A stretch of DNA of 64,000 nt from Porpolomopsis calyptriformis (taxonomy: Eukaryota; Basidiomycota; Agaricomycetes; Agaricales; Hygrophoraceae), in contig OX621163.1 of assembly GCA_951640195.1 (NCBI GenBank), positions 2,790,001-2,854,000 of the forward strand, written 5' to 3'. The notes beneath the pieces are model-generated. The model did not search any database. It was not told where the DNA came from and saw only the letters and a list, made by a program, of their open reading frames with translations. The translations under genes were made by a program, and so were the position numbers. Positions 55,198 through 64,000 of this stretch are shown here, in pieces. The number at the start of each line of letters is the position of its first letter. Positions within the stretch are counted from its first letter, which is position 1.

Positions 55198-55935
55198 TCA
55201 AGTTTGGGCGGTGTCGGTCGTTTCGTCTTCTGAGGCCTGAGTCAGGATTTCCTCAGTGGCGGGGGCCTCGATGACCACTGAGAGGGAAGTGATGGGGGTA
55301 GCTTCCGAGGCCACTTCGATGGGGGAAGGGGCTCGGACTGTCGCGACGTTGTCTTCATCCAGGTATTCCAAGTCGAGGTTGATGGGGTACTCGACTGACG
55401 CACCGTAATCGATTATAGTCTCCGTTGTCGCGAGATCTTGTTGGGCCCAAAGAAAATCTTCTCGGGAGAGTCGTTCGGCTCGACGACTCTCTTCTATGAG
55501 CTTGACGATGATGGCGCGGGTGGTGACGTCGTAGCAATCGACCCATGTTCGCTTCTTTTGTTGTTGGAGCTCCCAAACTTTGAGCTCACTTTCGTCCCAG
55601 CGGTTCTTCCAAAACAGGGCGCTCTTCTCTGATGCCTTGAGCTCGGCTTTCAAGACTTCGTGTTCTTGACGAAGTTCTTGGTTCCAGTTACTGACACTAT
55701 TACTGTGAACCGTGAGACGCGAGATGGTAACGGCGGGGTCTTCGGGAGGAGGGGTCTCCGTAGGGTATTCTTTGAAGAAATCTTCTGCGCGTGCCCAAGC
55801 TTGTCGACGTAACTGTCGAGTGGAGGAGGAAGAGGTGGAGGGACCGGGAGTAGGGGAACGGATGGCGGCGGACGAGGGGATTCGTCCAGCGCATCGAATG
55901 GCGACTTGAGGAGAGGGAGATCGAGTGGCGGGCAT
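55198..55935 (-). CDS. Ty3-C extra 3' ORF (245 aa), intact
   Basis: Between the chromodomain and the 3' LTR, same strand as pol. It starts MPATRSPSPQVAIRCAGRIP (55935; upstream codons to 56043 are also open). N-terminal Ser/Pro-rich; middle is a strong coiled coil (NWNQELRQEHEVLKAELKAS, then WKNRWDESELKVWELQQQKK and LIEESRRAERLSREDFLWAQ); C-terminal acidic (LDLEYLDEDN). No signal peptide or membrane segment. Open without stops while pol of the same element has four. A similar ORF lies in the same place in Ty3-A. Function unknown; a structural or chaperone-like role is only a guess. Confidence 0.6.
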   Translation of the reverse strand: MPATRSPSPQVAIRCAGRIPSSAAIRSPTPGPSTSSSSTRQLRRQAWARAEDFFKEYPTETPPPEDPAVTISRLTVHSNSVSNWNQELRQEHEVLKAELKASEKSALFWKNRWDESELKVWELQQQKKRTWVDCYDVTTRAIIVKLIEESRRAERLSREDFLWAQQDLATTETIIDYGASVEYPINLDLEYLDEDNVATVRAPSPIEVASEATPITSLSVVIEAPATEEILTQASEDETTDTAQT

Positions 55936-56097
55936 TATGAGTGATGGTTCAACGATGTTGGGAACTAGTGTTGGGCAGGTTCGTCGAAGGTAGGAAAAGA
56001 CTGGATGGAATCGTATCAACGATTCTGGGTTTATAAATGCCAACTCGACCTAAAAATAGAATTCAAAAAATGGACAGCCGGGATGATGACAAACGAG

Positions 56098-59000
56098 TTA
56101 AGTCGCCGTTTGAATTGAGTCTTCGTAAGTCTTCACAATCTCCTTGGCCTGTCGTAAGACATTCGATCATTCTTCCCAAGTAGTTTCTTCGATCGGATAA
56201 CCTTTCCACTTGACCAAATATTTTCGTCGGCGTTGAGCTCCAGAGTGTTGAAGAATAGATTTGACTTCATATTCTTCTTCGTTCTCGATTAGATCTGGGG
56301 GAGGTCGAGATGTATCAGTAATATCAGGGTGGAGTGACTTATCTTCGATGTTCGGTCTCAGGAGTGATACGTGAAAAACTGGGTGGAGCTTCCAAGTTCC
56401 GGGGATATCGATAAGATACGCAAGATCTGATATTTGTTTCAGGATCTTGAACGGTCCAGTTCTCCTGTTATCTAATTTCTTGGCGGGTCGAGTCGTCTTG
56501 ATGTTTTTGGTATCTAACCAAACTGAATCTCTGACTCGGAAGGAGGGAGAGAGTTTCCGTTTTCAATCGGCATATTTCTTCATTGATTCTGCAGCGTGTG
56601 ATAGTGATTCGCCAGCACTCTTCTGAGCACGCGTGAGACGTTCATGGAAGGTGTTTGCTGCGGGGACGTTACTCAGGGATTCGATTGTGATCGGCAAATG
56701 AGGGTGACAGCCATATTCTAAATAGAAGGGTGATTGTGATGTGGCAGAGTGTTGTCAATTATTGTAAGCGAATTCGGCAGAAGCCAACCATTTGGACCAG
56801 TCGTCTTGCATGAAATTGGTGTAGAACCGTAGGTAGACTTCGAGTTCTTGGTTCGTTCGTTCAGTCTGACCATCGGTCTCAGGATGATAAGCAGTAGACA
56901 GTCCAGAAATGGTTCCTAGGAGTTTGTTGAGGGCTTCAGTGAATTTCGACGCGAATTGGACTCCACGATCAGAAATGATCTTTTTTGGCCATCCATGATG
57001 CTTCCAGATGTGATCACGGAACAGTCGGGCAGCACCTTCTGATGAGAGATTGGAAGTCGTCGGAATAAAGTGGGCACGTTTTGTAAAGCGATCGACAACT
57101 ACCATCACGGCATCGTATCCAAGCGAGTCAGGTAGTTGAACAATGAGATCGACGGTTATCTCAGTCCATGGTTCGGTAGTGGGGGGTATAGGTTGTAGGA
57201 GTCCTGTCAGCTTTGAAGGATAATTCTTGTTTTGCTGACAAGCAGGGCAGGACCGTACGTAGTTGATAACGTCTTGAGAGACGCCATCCCAAACAAAGTT
57301 TCAGAGCACTAGCTCTTTCGTCTTCTCAATGCCAGGGTGTCCAGCGTGGGGGTAGGCGTGGGACAGTCGTATTATGTCTGTGCGCAGAGATACTTCCTCT
57401 GGCACCACAATTCGACCTTCAACATCGCGAACCAACCCATTGGCTTGGTCCCAAAACAATGAGGCATCCTTGATTTTCTGTGAGATCTTGTTCGGTATTG
57501 GTAGCTTGAAGTGTAATCTTGCGAAAAAGTTCGGTTCTGAAAGTTTGATGATCGAATTGATCCAGTGTTCATCCACGATTAAAATCTCATCTTCCACCTC
57601 GCCTTTACCCTCGTCAAAATAATCCAGGCGCCTAGATAACCCATTGGCCTTGTTCTTTCTCCCCGGGACGTACTCGATTTTGTACTCGTATCTTGATAAA
57701 ATTTCTGACCAATGAGCACGTCGTCCAAATAACACACGAGCAATACTGAAATACTTGAGGGCGAGGCTGTCGGTACGAATCAGAAGGTCATGTCGTGAAC
57801 CTTCCAAAAGATGCCGCCACGCCTTAAGACAGTCTATTATCACTAAAAGCTCGGCGTCGTGAGTTGGATATTTCTTTTCAGCAGGGGTTAAAGATCTTGA
57901 GTGAAAGCCTATGGGTTTCCATTCGTTTTCATGTAGTTGAGACAATATTCCTCCTAAGGCAAAGCCAGAGGCATCGGTCTCCAAGCAGTATGGTAGATCT
58001 TGATCCGGTACTTCGAGGACAGGGGCATTTGTGAGGGAATCTTTCAATTGATTAAAGGCGTGTTGTCGTTTGGGAGTCCATTCCCATATAGTATCTTTGC
58101 GGAGTAATTGGTTAAGTGGTTGAGCGATCTTTGAAAAGTCCTTGATGTATTTTCTCCAGAAATTCGCGCTTCCGAGAAAGGATTGGAGTTGTTTTACTGT
58201 TCGAGGTTCAGGCCATTCAGCAATGGCCTTGATCTTCTTGGGGTTGGTTCCGATATGACCTTTCATTAAGGTCATCCCCAGATAGATCACCTCCTCTTTC
58301 TCGAATTGGCATTTGATGGGTTTACAGGAGAGTTTGTTCTTCTTCATGATGTCAAGGGTTTTGAACGTCCAGTAACGCAATTCTTCTAGATCATCTCCAC
58401 AGATGAGAACGTCATCAATATAGATAAAAACACAACCTGATTTCAACACTTCAGCAAATCGCGTATCGATCATCCATTGGAATGTAGCTGGAGAGTTCCG
58501 TAGACCAAAGAACATCACTCTTGGAACATAGAGTCCTTTGACCATGTTGAAAGCGGCTTTCCATTCGTCGCCTTCTTTAATCCGAATGTTGTTAAATCCC
58601 CATCGGATATCCACAACTGTGAATAGTGTAGCAGATCGTAACTTGGGTTGCTGAACGATTTGATGGAGAAGTGGTAGAGGATATCGGTCAGGAACAGTAA
58701 AGTGGTTCAGGTAACAGTAATCTTTGATTGGTCTATATCCAGCATCTTGTCCTTTCGCATTGATTTCTTCAGCTTTCTTGCTCAGGAAGAAGGGAGCAGC
58801 TTGAGGTGAGGATCCTTTGAATATTCGTCCAGTGGCCACGTTTTCTTCCAAAAACTTCTCTAGGAAGTCTATCTCTCGAGGGGACATCAGATAAGTCGCG
58901 TCATTTTGGGGTACGAAGTTATCTTTGAGATCAATGACGTGATCAAACTTGGAATGAGGTGGAAGGCAATTGAAGGACTCCTTGGCAAAGACACTAGCAT

Positions 59001-59633
59001 AGTCTTTCCAATAGACCTCCAGTACAAACTTTCGCATATCTTCCTCCACCGTGCTGGCTCGAGATTCGTCCGATTTTGAAATACTTGTTATTGCCAGCAA
59101 GACCGATTCTACCACAGAGGACTCTGCTTCGCCGCTACAATACCGACGAGAAGTCTCTTTGCCTCCGAGAGCCAGTGTTGACTTCTCCCAATCGATACTA
59201 GGGTTTTGAGCTCTGAGCCATGGGTAGCCGAGGATAATATCAAACTTAGATCCGAGGTCGGTCACTTCCAAACGGATTCTTTCGGTGTGTCCACCTGGAG
59301 CTTCTATCCAGACATCTGTGTCAAAAACGATCGGGCCTCCTTGGTTCTCTGACCCATCGGCATTCCGTACGGGGATTGGGGTTTCCAAATCCTGAAGAGT
59401 AAATTTGTGACGAGTTGCGAAGGTCTCGTCCATAAAGTTTCCAGAAGCTCCACTATCAATAAGACACATGGCGGGGACACGTCGGCCACTGTCTGAAGCT
59501 TTGATCCAAACATCCATCGTAAGTCCTGAATCGCCCTTTTCGATAGTACCGAGAGTTCGAAATAAATTGCATGGGGTAATGGTACATTGAGTGGTATGGT
59601 CCGTATCGTTGAGCGCATCGTCCGAACCTTTTA
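56098..59633 (-). pseudogene. Ty3-C pol: protease, RT, RNase H, integrase, chromodomain
   Basis: Opens in the -1 frame at the slippery site (FLKGSDDALNDTDHTTQ). Protease MCLIDSGASGNFMDE; RT DIRWGFNNIRIKEGDEWKAA, FFGLRNSPATFQ and YIDD in FIYIDDVLICG; RNase H CLETDASGFALGGIL and YPTHDAELLVIIDCL; integrase HAYPHAGHPGIEKTKELVL then CPACQQ, VDRFTKRAHFIPT, ISDRGVQFASK; C-terminal VWLDTKNIKTTRPAKKLDNR and HPVFHVSLL; chromodomain YEVKSILQHSGAQRRRKYLV then KWKGYPIEETTWEE. The largest open piece is 738 codons (59517-57301). Only four nonsense codons, all TGA (KELVL-stop, YNN-stop, YAD-stop-KRK, TWEE-stop). Confidence 0.93.
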
Positions 59634-59640
59634 AAAACCC
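59631..59640 (-). other. Ty3-C -1 frameshift site before the gag stop
   Basis: Gag frame CAG GGT TTT TAA; heptamer G GGT TTT at 59640-59634; pol open in -1. Same site as in Ty3-A although the stop codon differs. Confidence 0.75.
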
Positions 59641-61165
59641 TGGGACTTCAAGTCCGCTGCCAGCCTCTTCTTTCGATCATCCGACCAATTGCGTATACCA
59701 GATTTTGCCATATCTAACGGAGTCTCGCTCGTTGCCAGTGTAGTGGGTGAGCTGACATTCTCCACGTGGGGCTCAGTGGTAACGACACATATGTCTCTGC
59801 CTCATCCTCGTCCTCGTCCTCTGTAACCTCCTCTACCTTGAAAGTATCCTCCTCAACGTGAGGAAGAGGTATCGGGTAAATTCTTTGCATCACTGGCGAC
59901 ACGGTTTGGGCAGGCGTTCGTGAAGTGGCCAGGTTGGCCGCAGGAGTAACAATTCCCGTATGGGATCGTATGGGCAGAAGAGGAAGGCTCCTCTCTTTTG
60001 ATGGTGGGGGCTGCTGACATTTGGCAGGTCGTCGTTGCAGCCACGTATGATCCTCGAGCAGGAAAGGGATTGGAGTATTGTGGTCAGGACGTAGAGGACT
60101 GTTTTTGTGAGGCGAGAATGTCCTTTTGATGTTGATAGCGTGTCGTGGCGTCCTTCCACTCTTGAAGTGTGGCAGGGACGGCGGGGAGTCGGTAAACGTA
60201 TTCAATGAACTCGGAATCGAGTCCAGCTTGATAAAGATCGATGAGGGCGGCGTCGTTGAAACCAGTATCGACTTGTAAAGCGCCGAAGCGCAGGTTGTAG
60301 TCTTCAATTTTCTTTCTTCCTTGGCGAAGACTCTTGATGTCATTGTGAGCACGGGACTGTCTGTCGATTCCTTCAAACGTTGATCGGAATCGAGCTACAA
60401 AGGTGGCCCAGGTAGCAGTCGGACCAGTCCAGTTGACAGTCCTCATGTCGTTAGTCTCCTTTTCGGACCAAGTTTGGGCCATCATGCCCTTCATGAAGGA
60501 AAGGGCAAAAGGGATTTTGTGTTCATCGCAGTACGGTTTTCCCATGAAATACAATTCGCAGCTGTTAATAAATTTGTCGACATCTTGTTGTCGACCAGTG
60601 AACTCGTCTGGTTTGGCCATCTTTATCTCGATGGTGGGAGCGGCAGGAGGTTGAGGTTGAGGTCCCAGTGGGGGCTGAACCTGAGCTTGGGCAGCAAGTT
60701 GTTGATGGAGATCTTGGATCTCTGCTGCCTGGTTCGCATTCGAGGCCTGAAGATTGGCCATCTCCCTCCGCAAGTCGTTCATGACTGCGAGGATTTCATT
60801 AAGGTTGGGAACAGGGGGGTTAGCGCGAGAACCCATTGGATCTGGTGATGGTGAAGGTGAAGGTGTTGTTAAAGGTGAAGAAGGTCAAGTTGGTTGTTGG
60901 AACGGGAAGGGTTGATACCTAACAGTAGGGGGAGTAATGGGACGTTGTGACTGGGTGGCGGCGAGTAAGCGAGTTGTTTCACTTCGAGTTCTTCCTAGAG
61001 TTTGTGCGATACTTGGCAAAGGAGAAGCTTGACTAGCTTCCTCATTTGGATCTGGGAAGATTCGAGTTTGTGAGTAGAGTGATTGAGAAAGGGGATTGTT
61101 CTGCTCAGAGGGATCGTAAAGGTCCTCGTCGTCGTCGTCCAGTGTTAAAGCAAAGATGGATCAAG
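59631..61165 (-). pseudogene. Ty3-C gag with zinc knuckle
   Basis: Acidic N-terminal part LDDDDEDLYDPSEQNNPLSQ near 61130, then MGSRANPPVPNLNEILAVMN (60836), a coiled coil, IEIKMAKPDEFTGRQQDVDK, YFMGKPYCDEHKIPFALSFM, and WATFVARFRSTFEGI. The knuckle is CYSCGQPGHFTNAC. It ends LKSQGF at TAA 59633-59631. In-frame TGA codons occur near 60885, near 60083 (after KQSSTS) and after the knuckle (PDTSSSR-stop). The start codon is not certain. Confidence 0.85.
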
Positions 61166-61187
61166 TAGAGGGGAGAGAGCAAGAAGG

Positions 61188-61199
61188 AAGTCTGATTCT
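61188..61199 (-). other. Ty3-C primer-binding site (self-priming type)
   Basis: Sense AGAATCAGACTT directly after the 5' LTR; 11 nt are complementary to AAGTCTGATTC at the predicted transcript start in the LTR. Confidence 0.7.
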
Positions 61200-61599
61200 T
61201 GTTATAAACTGGTTGTCGATGAGATGGTTTTACTTCGGAGAGCTCTGTCCCAAGATGATGATAATGTCTCAAGTCCTAGTTATTGGGTTGCTAACGAGGA
61301 ATCAGACTTAAAGTCTGAGTACGACTAACTAGGAGTTTATATACTGACTACGCTACTGTGGATGAGTCAGTGTAAACACGAGGAATACATGTGACGAGTA
61401 AAGATAAACATGATAAGGGACTCGGAGCATGTGAAGAGATGAAACATAGTTGTCAGAAATGAAATGTATCCTATCTCGGATATATGAAAAGATACGGAAT
61501 TGTGGGGAATCTCTGGGGAATCCCAAGTAGAGATAAGACTTGTCTGACTAAGCAGTAATGACTAACATAGAGAGGAAATGAAAATTTACATCCGTGACA
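61200..61599 (-). repeat. Ty3-C 5' LTR
   Basis: 400 bp; of about seven differences to the 3' LTR, six are CpG to TG/CA transitions. Confidence 0.9.
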
Positions 61600-61606
61600 G
61601 AAGTGA

Positions 61607-61817
61607 TGTAACAGATATGGCTGTTACAGAGCCTACAGAGGCAGGTGATCAGTGTTGATAGGTGTTTGGCACCTCAGAGCAGTATAGAGGCTGTATTTAC
61701 CACTATTTATAGTATGTTTTAACCCTTTGCCACTGCTTGTACCAGAGATACTGCACCTAATAGATATTAGTTGTATTCAGTCTGGTCTTGAGCAAGGCAA
61801 GAACCAAAACCCTTACA
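61607..61817. mobile_element. 211-bp solo LTR related to Ty3-B
   Basis: TGTAACAGATATG...CCCTTACA, target-site duplication AGTGA at 61602-61606 and 61818-61822. Ends and the GGTCTTGAGCAA segment resemble the reverse complement of the Ty3-B LTR. Inserted in copy 2 of the LTR-like unit, next to Ty3-C. Confidence 0.8.
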
Positions 61818-62208
61818 AGTGATGATCCACTTCACCCTCAGAGTTTATATAGTATTTCTAAAGTAGGAGTCATTATGAGTCAGCCTCCACAGTCACCCTC
61901 TTTCTATTATTCACAGCCTCCAATTTTAAGGTTTGCCATTGTTTCTAGTTATACTGCGGAAGGCTGTGTGCTTCTGATAACTCAACTCTATTGGGCATAG
62001 CCTTCCGCAGCACAGGGCTGTATTGTCTCATGACTTGTTCCTATTGTTCTTCAAGTCATGAGATTGCTGTTATTTCTATTTCTTGTCTGGCGTATCAGGT
62101 TTCTCTTCTTCAACTGAGGAAGCTCCTTTTGGTCCCTCCTTTGTCTGTAGGCATATAAAAGGTGAAGAGTTGCATCCCTATGCTTCAGTTCAATCCTTGT
62201 CGATTATC

Positions 62209-63035
62209 ATGACTCCCTCCCACCAAGGTCACTATGTTTGATTCTTCAAGCAGTCTGGGGTTGTGCATCACACTGCCCCTGTCTTTCTTGACTGTGATTT
62301 GTTTCACTACTACCTTTAGCATATCCCTTCCAATGCCGATCTCTGCTGGTCATCTTTCTCCTGCTTTGCTTGCGGTAGCAAGCACAAAGTCAAGAAGTGT
62401 CCATACATTCACTGGCTGATCCAGCATGCTTGTAGTCTAATGGAGGATCTGCTTGGTGAGTATCTTGTTTTGTCTTTATTAGTCTTTGTTTGTTAATAAT
62501 AGGCCTTTCCTTAGCTTGGGATGATGACGCCCCTCCCCCTACTTCCCAGCTCCCTTTGGAGGAGCAGGTTAATTGGGGGTCTGATAAGTGGGCTAACTCT
62601 CTTCCTTCTGTTAAGAAGGAGGCAGTTGACTAGGCTGCTAGTCCCTCCTTCCATCCTTGGACCCCTGGTCCATTGAGTTCTTTGTCTAGTAGTAAGCTCT
62701 CAACTCTCTCACCCTCTTCATGATTACTAACTCCTTATTTCTTAGTTGAAGACTTGTCAACATTGTTGACCAATATCAATGTCAAGATTGAGGATGAAGA
62801 GATTCTACCCAGTTTGTTGTGGAGTCCCACCAACAATTGGTTGGGTAAGGAAGTGAGAAAGATTGCAATGAGTTTTGTTGAGGGGAAGGCTGAGGAATTA
62901 CAGGCCTCCGGTGGTGATACCAATGGGGCAATTTATTGGGGGAACAAGTTGGCTGTGCTAGATGGTTAGGTAGTTTCTAGTTTTGTTGAGTTTCTGAGGG
63001 AGAGCTTAATGCAGGAGGTAGCCAAGATGGATTAG
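62209..63035 (+). pseudogene. Gene of the LTR-like unit, copy 2 (decayed)
   Basis: Same three-exon layout as 19881-20713: Cys-rich block CFACGSKHKVKKCPYIHW, then LPLEEQVNW, FHPWTPGP, NVKIEDEEILPSLLWSPTNN, SGGDTNGAIYWGNKLA. Several stops (early TGA after HYV, TAG after VD, TAG after LDG). Exon 2 retains a segment (SLPSVKKEAVD) that differs from copy 1. Confidence 0.65.
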
Positions 63036-63370
63036 GTTTTAGATAGTCAGTTAGACATAGACCACCCCTTTTGTATGAATAGCCTCTGCTGCTGCCAATA
63101 AAGACAGCCCTTCTAAAGAGAAAACAGTGAGAAAACAAAGAAAAGAGAGGAAAAGAACAGAATTTTAAGAGAGTAAATCCCAATTTCATAATAAGGTCAT
63201 TATTGCTGCTTCATCCCTCCCCTCCTAGATCTTGACTCCCCACAGGACTATCAAAGATGGCAGTGTGGCTTACACATTCTCGGCATTAATGTAGGTGTGT
63301 TTCCAGACTCACAACTGTCCTCAATTGAAATGGCAATGGTTTGTTTCATCTTCATGCTATCTAGGGGATT

Positions 63371-63741
63371 TATTATAATTTGGTAGTTGAATGGTTTTAC
63401 TTCTCACATTGGAGGGGCTGATGAGGAATTGAATGTTTGACTAAAGATTGAGGAGCTAACTAGGAATTGAACTTATCTTACTAACTACAAGATCAGGCTT
63501 TATATACTAACTACCTGAGTTAATATGAGTCAATCATAAGGATGATTACAAAGCATAAAATGGAATGTGACTAGTGAAGAGTTACAAAAAGAATAGCAGA
63601 AATGGAATGTGACTTGTGAAGAGTTAGAAGGAAGGTACATGTGATCAGTCTCTATATATAAATCAGTAAAGCAGAAGGATAAATGGTTAAGAGACTAATC
63701 AAGTCTGACTAAAAGAGAAAGGAAAAAATACATCTGTGACA
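63371..63741 (-). repeat. Solo LTR of a Ty3-C-like family
   Basis: TATTATAATTTGG...CATCTGTGACA, 371 bp, aligns with TGTTATAAACTGG...CGTGACA of Ty3-C. Flanks GGATT and GAATT may be a duplication with one mutation. Contains TGAGTCA (63526-63532) and an inverted TATATAAAG (63498-63507). Confidence 0.6.
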
Positions 63742-64000
63742 GAATTGTGCCCAGAGCAAAATGAATGGGATCTCAACAACTGAAATCAACAAGCTCTAGT
63801 GTACAAACCTCTCATTCTGATTACTTAGCCTGCACCAGACCTGTTTCTCTTTTTCATTCCCCCCAAGCTATGCCTGCAACTGGGTCCTTAGCTTGACTAA
63901 TGTGGCAGATGCACTGTACACATTACAATTGATCAGCAAAGACAGTATTAATATTTATGGTGTAGCCCACTTGCTAATTATTAATAAGCAGGGCATCACA
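63742..64000. other. AT-rich end of the window
   Basis: No supportable gene; probably continuation of transposon-derived sequence. Confidence 0.3.

Larger units (their letters stand above)
54764..61599 (-). mobile_element. Ty3-C, chromodomain Ty3/Gypsy retrotransposon (6.8 kb)
   Basis: 400-bp LTRs (54764-55163, 61200-61599), about 98% identical; target-site duplication GAAGT at 54759-54763 and 61600-61604. Sense strand is minus: gag, pol in the -1 frame, extra 3' ORF. It belongs to the same broad group as Ty3-A. Confidence 0.95.
54549..63193 (+). mobile_element. 1.7-kb LTR-like unit, copy 2, split by Ty3-C and a solo LTR
   Basis: Starts TGTCACAACTGTAG (54549), ends TTTCATAATA (63193; expected TGACA). 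Target-site duplication AGGTC at 54544-54548 and 63194-63198. The left piece 54549-54763 matches 19163-19480, with a deletion of about 85 bp; the right piece 61818-63193 matches the rest. It proves the boundaries seen in copy 1. Confidence 0.8.

Overview
This window is from a filamentous basidiomycete, most likely an Agaricomycete. The evidence is very short introns (about 45-70 nt, GT...AG) that interrupt every host gene, fungal housekeeping genes, and a transposon load (Plavaka, Tnp2/CACTA, chromodomain Ty3/Gypsy, IS630-like) typical of mushroom-forming fungi. I cannot name the species.

Host block, 1-7255: CCT2 (partial, minus) is divergent from a uracil phosphoribosyltransferase gene (plus). 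These are followed by EMG1/NEP1 (plus), a small predicted secreted protein (plus), cyclin C (minus) and, divergent from cyclin C, the first exon of a protein O-mannosyltransferase. Homology to the mannosyltransferase stops exactly where a transposon terminal repeat starts (7256).

Transposon block, 7256-64000: I see no host gene here. It is a nest of insertions that can be ordered by target-site duplications (TSDs). Plavaka-1 (7256 to about 14640) is followed by a CACTA/Tnp2 element (14965-30478). The CACTA element was itself hit by a 1.7-kb LTR-like unit (19163-20870, TSD ACGAT) and by Ty3-A (22280-29250, TSD GCAGC). An IS630/Tc1-like element (31334-33944) lies just past the 3' end of Plavaka-2. 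The Plavaka-2 gene (47056 to 33991, minus) was split by Ty3-B (34236-43966, TSD TGACC) and lost its middle to another LTR-like insertion. A decayed Ty3-A relative (50205-54357) follows. Then comes a second copy of the 1.7-kb LTR-like unit (54549-63193, TSD AGGTC), split by Ty3-C (54764-61599, TSD GAAGT) and by a 211-bp solo LTR (61607-61817, TSD AGTGA).

Three themes stand out. (1) All three large DNA transposons pair the transposase with a divergently transcribed accessory gene, 120-220 bp away: a DUF6698-type protein in both Plavaka copies and a different, unassigned protein in the CACTA element. (2) Ty3-A and Ty3-C show a complete fungal chromovirus expression logic. They have a primer-binding site complementary to the predicted 5' end of their own transcript (Tf1-like self-priming, with covariation between families), a canonical GGGTTTT -1 slippery heptamer just before the gag stop, and a further ORF downstream of the integrase chromodomain. 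Ty3-B instead had a single long Gag-Pol frame and a 761-codon 3' ORF. (3) Nearly every disabling mutation is C to T at CpG (CGA to TGA), as expected from methyl-CpG decay or a RIP-like process. The most unusual object is the 1.7-kb LTR-like unit, which carries a complete spliced gene of its own for a 237-aa protein of unknown function.
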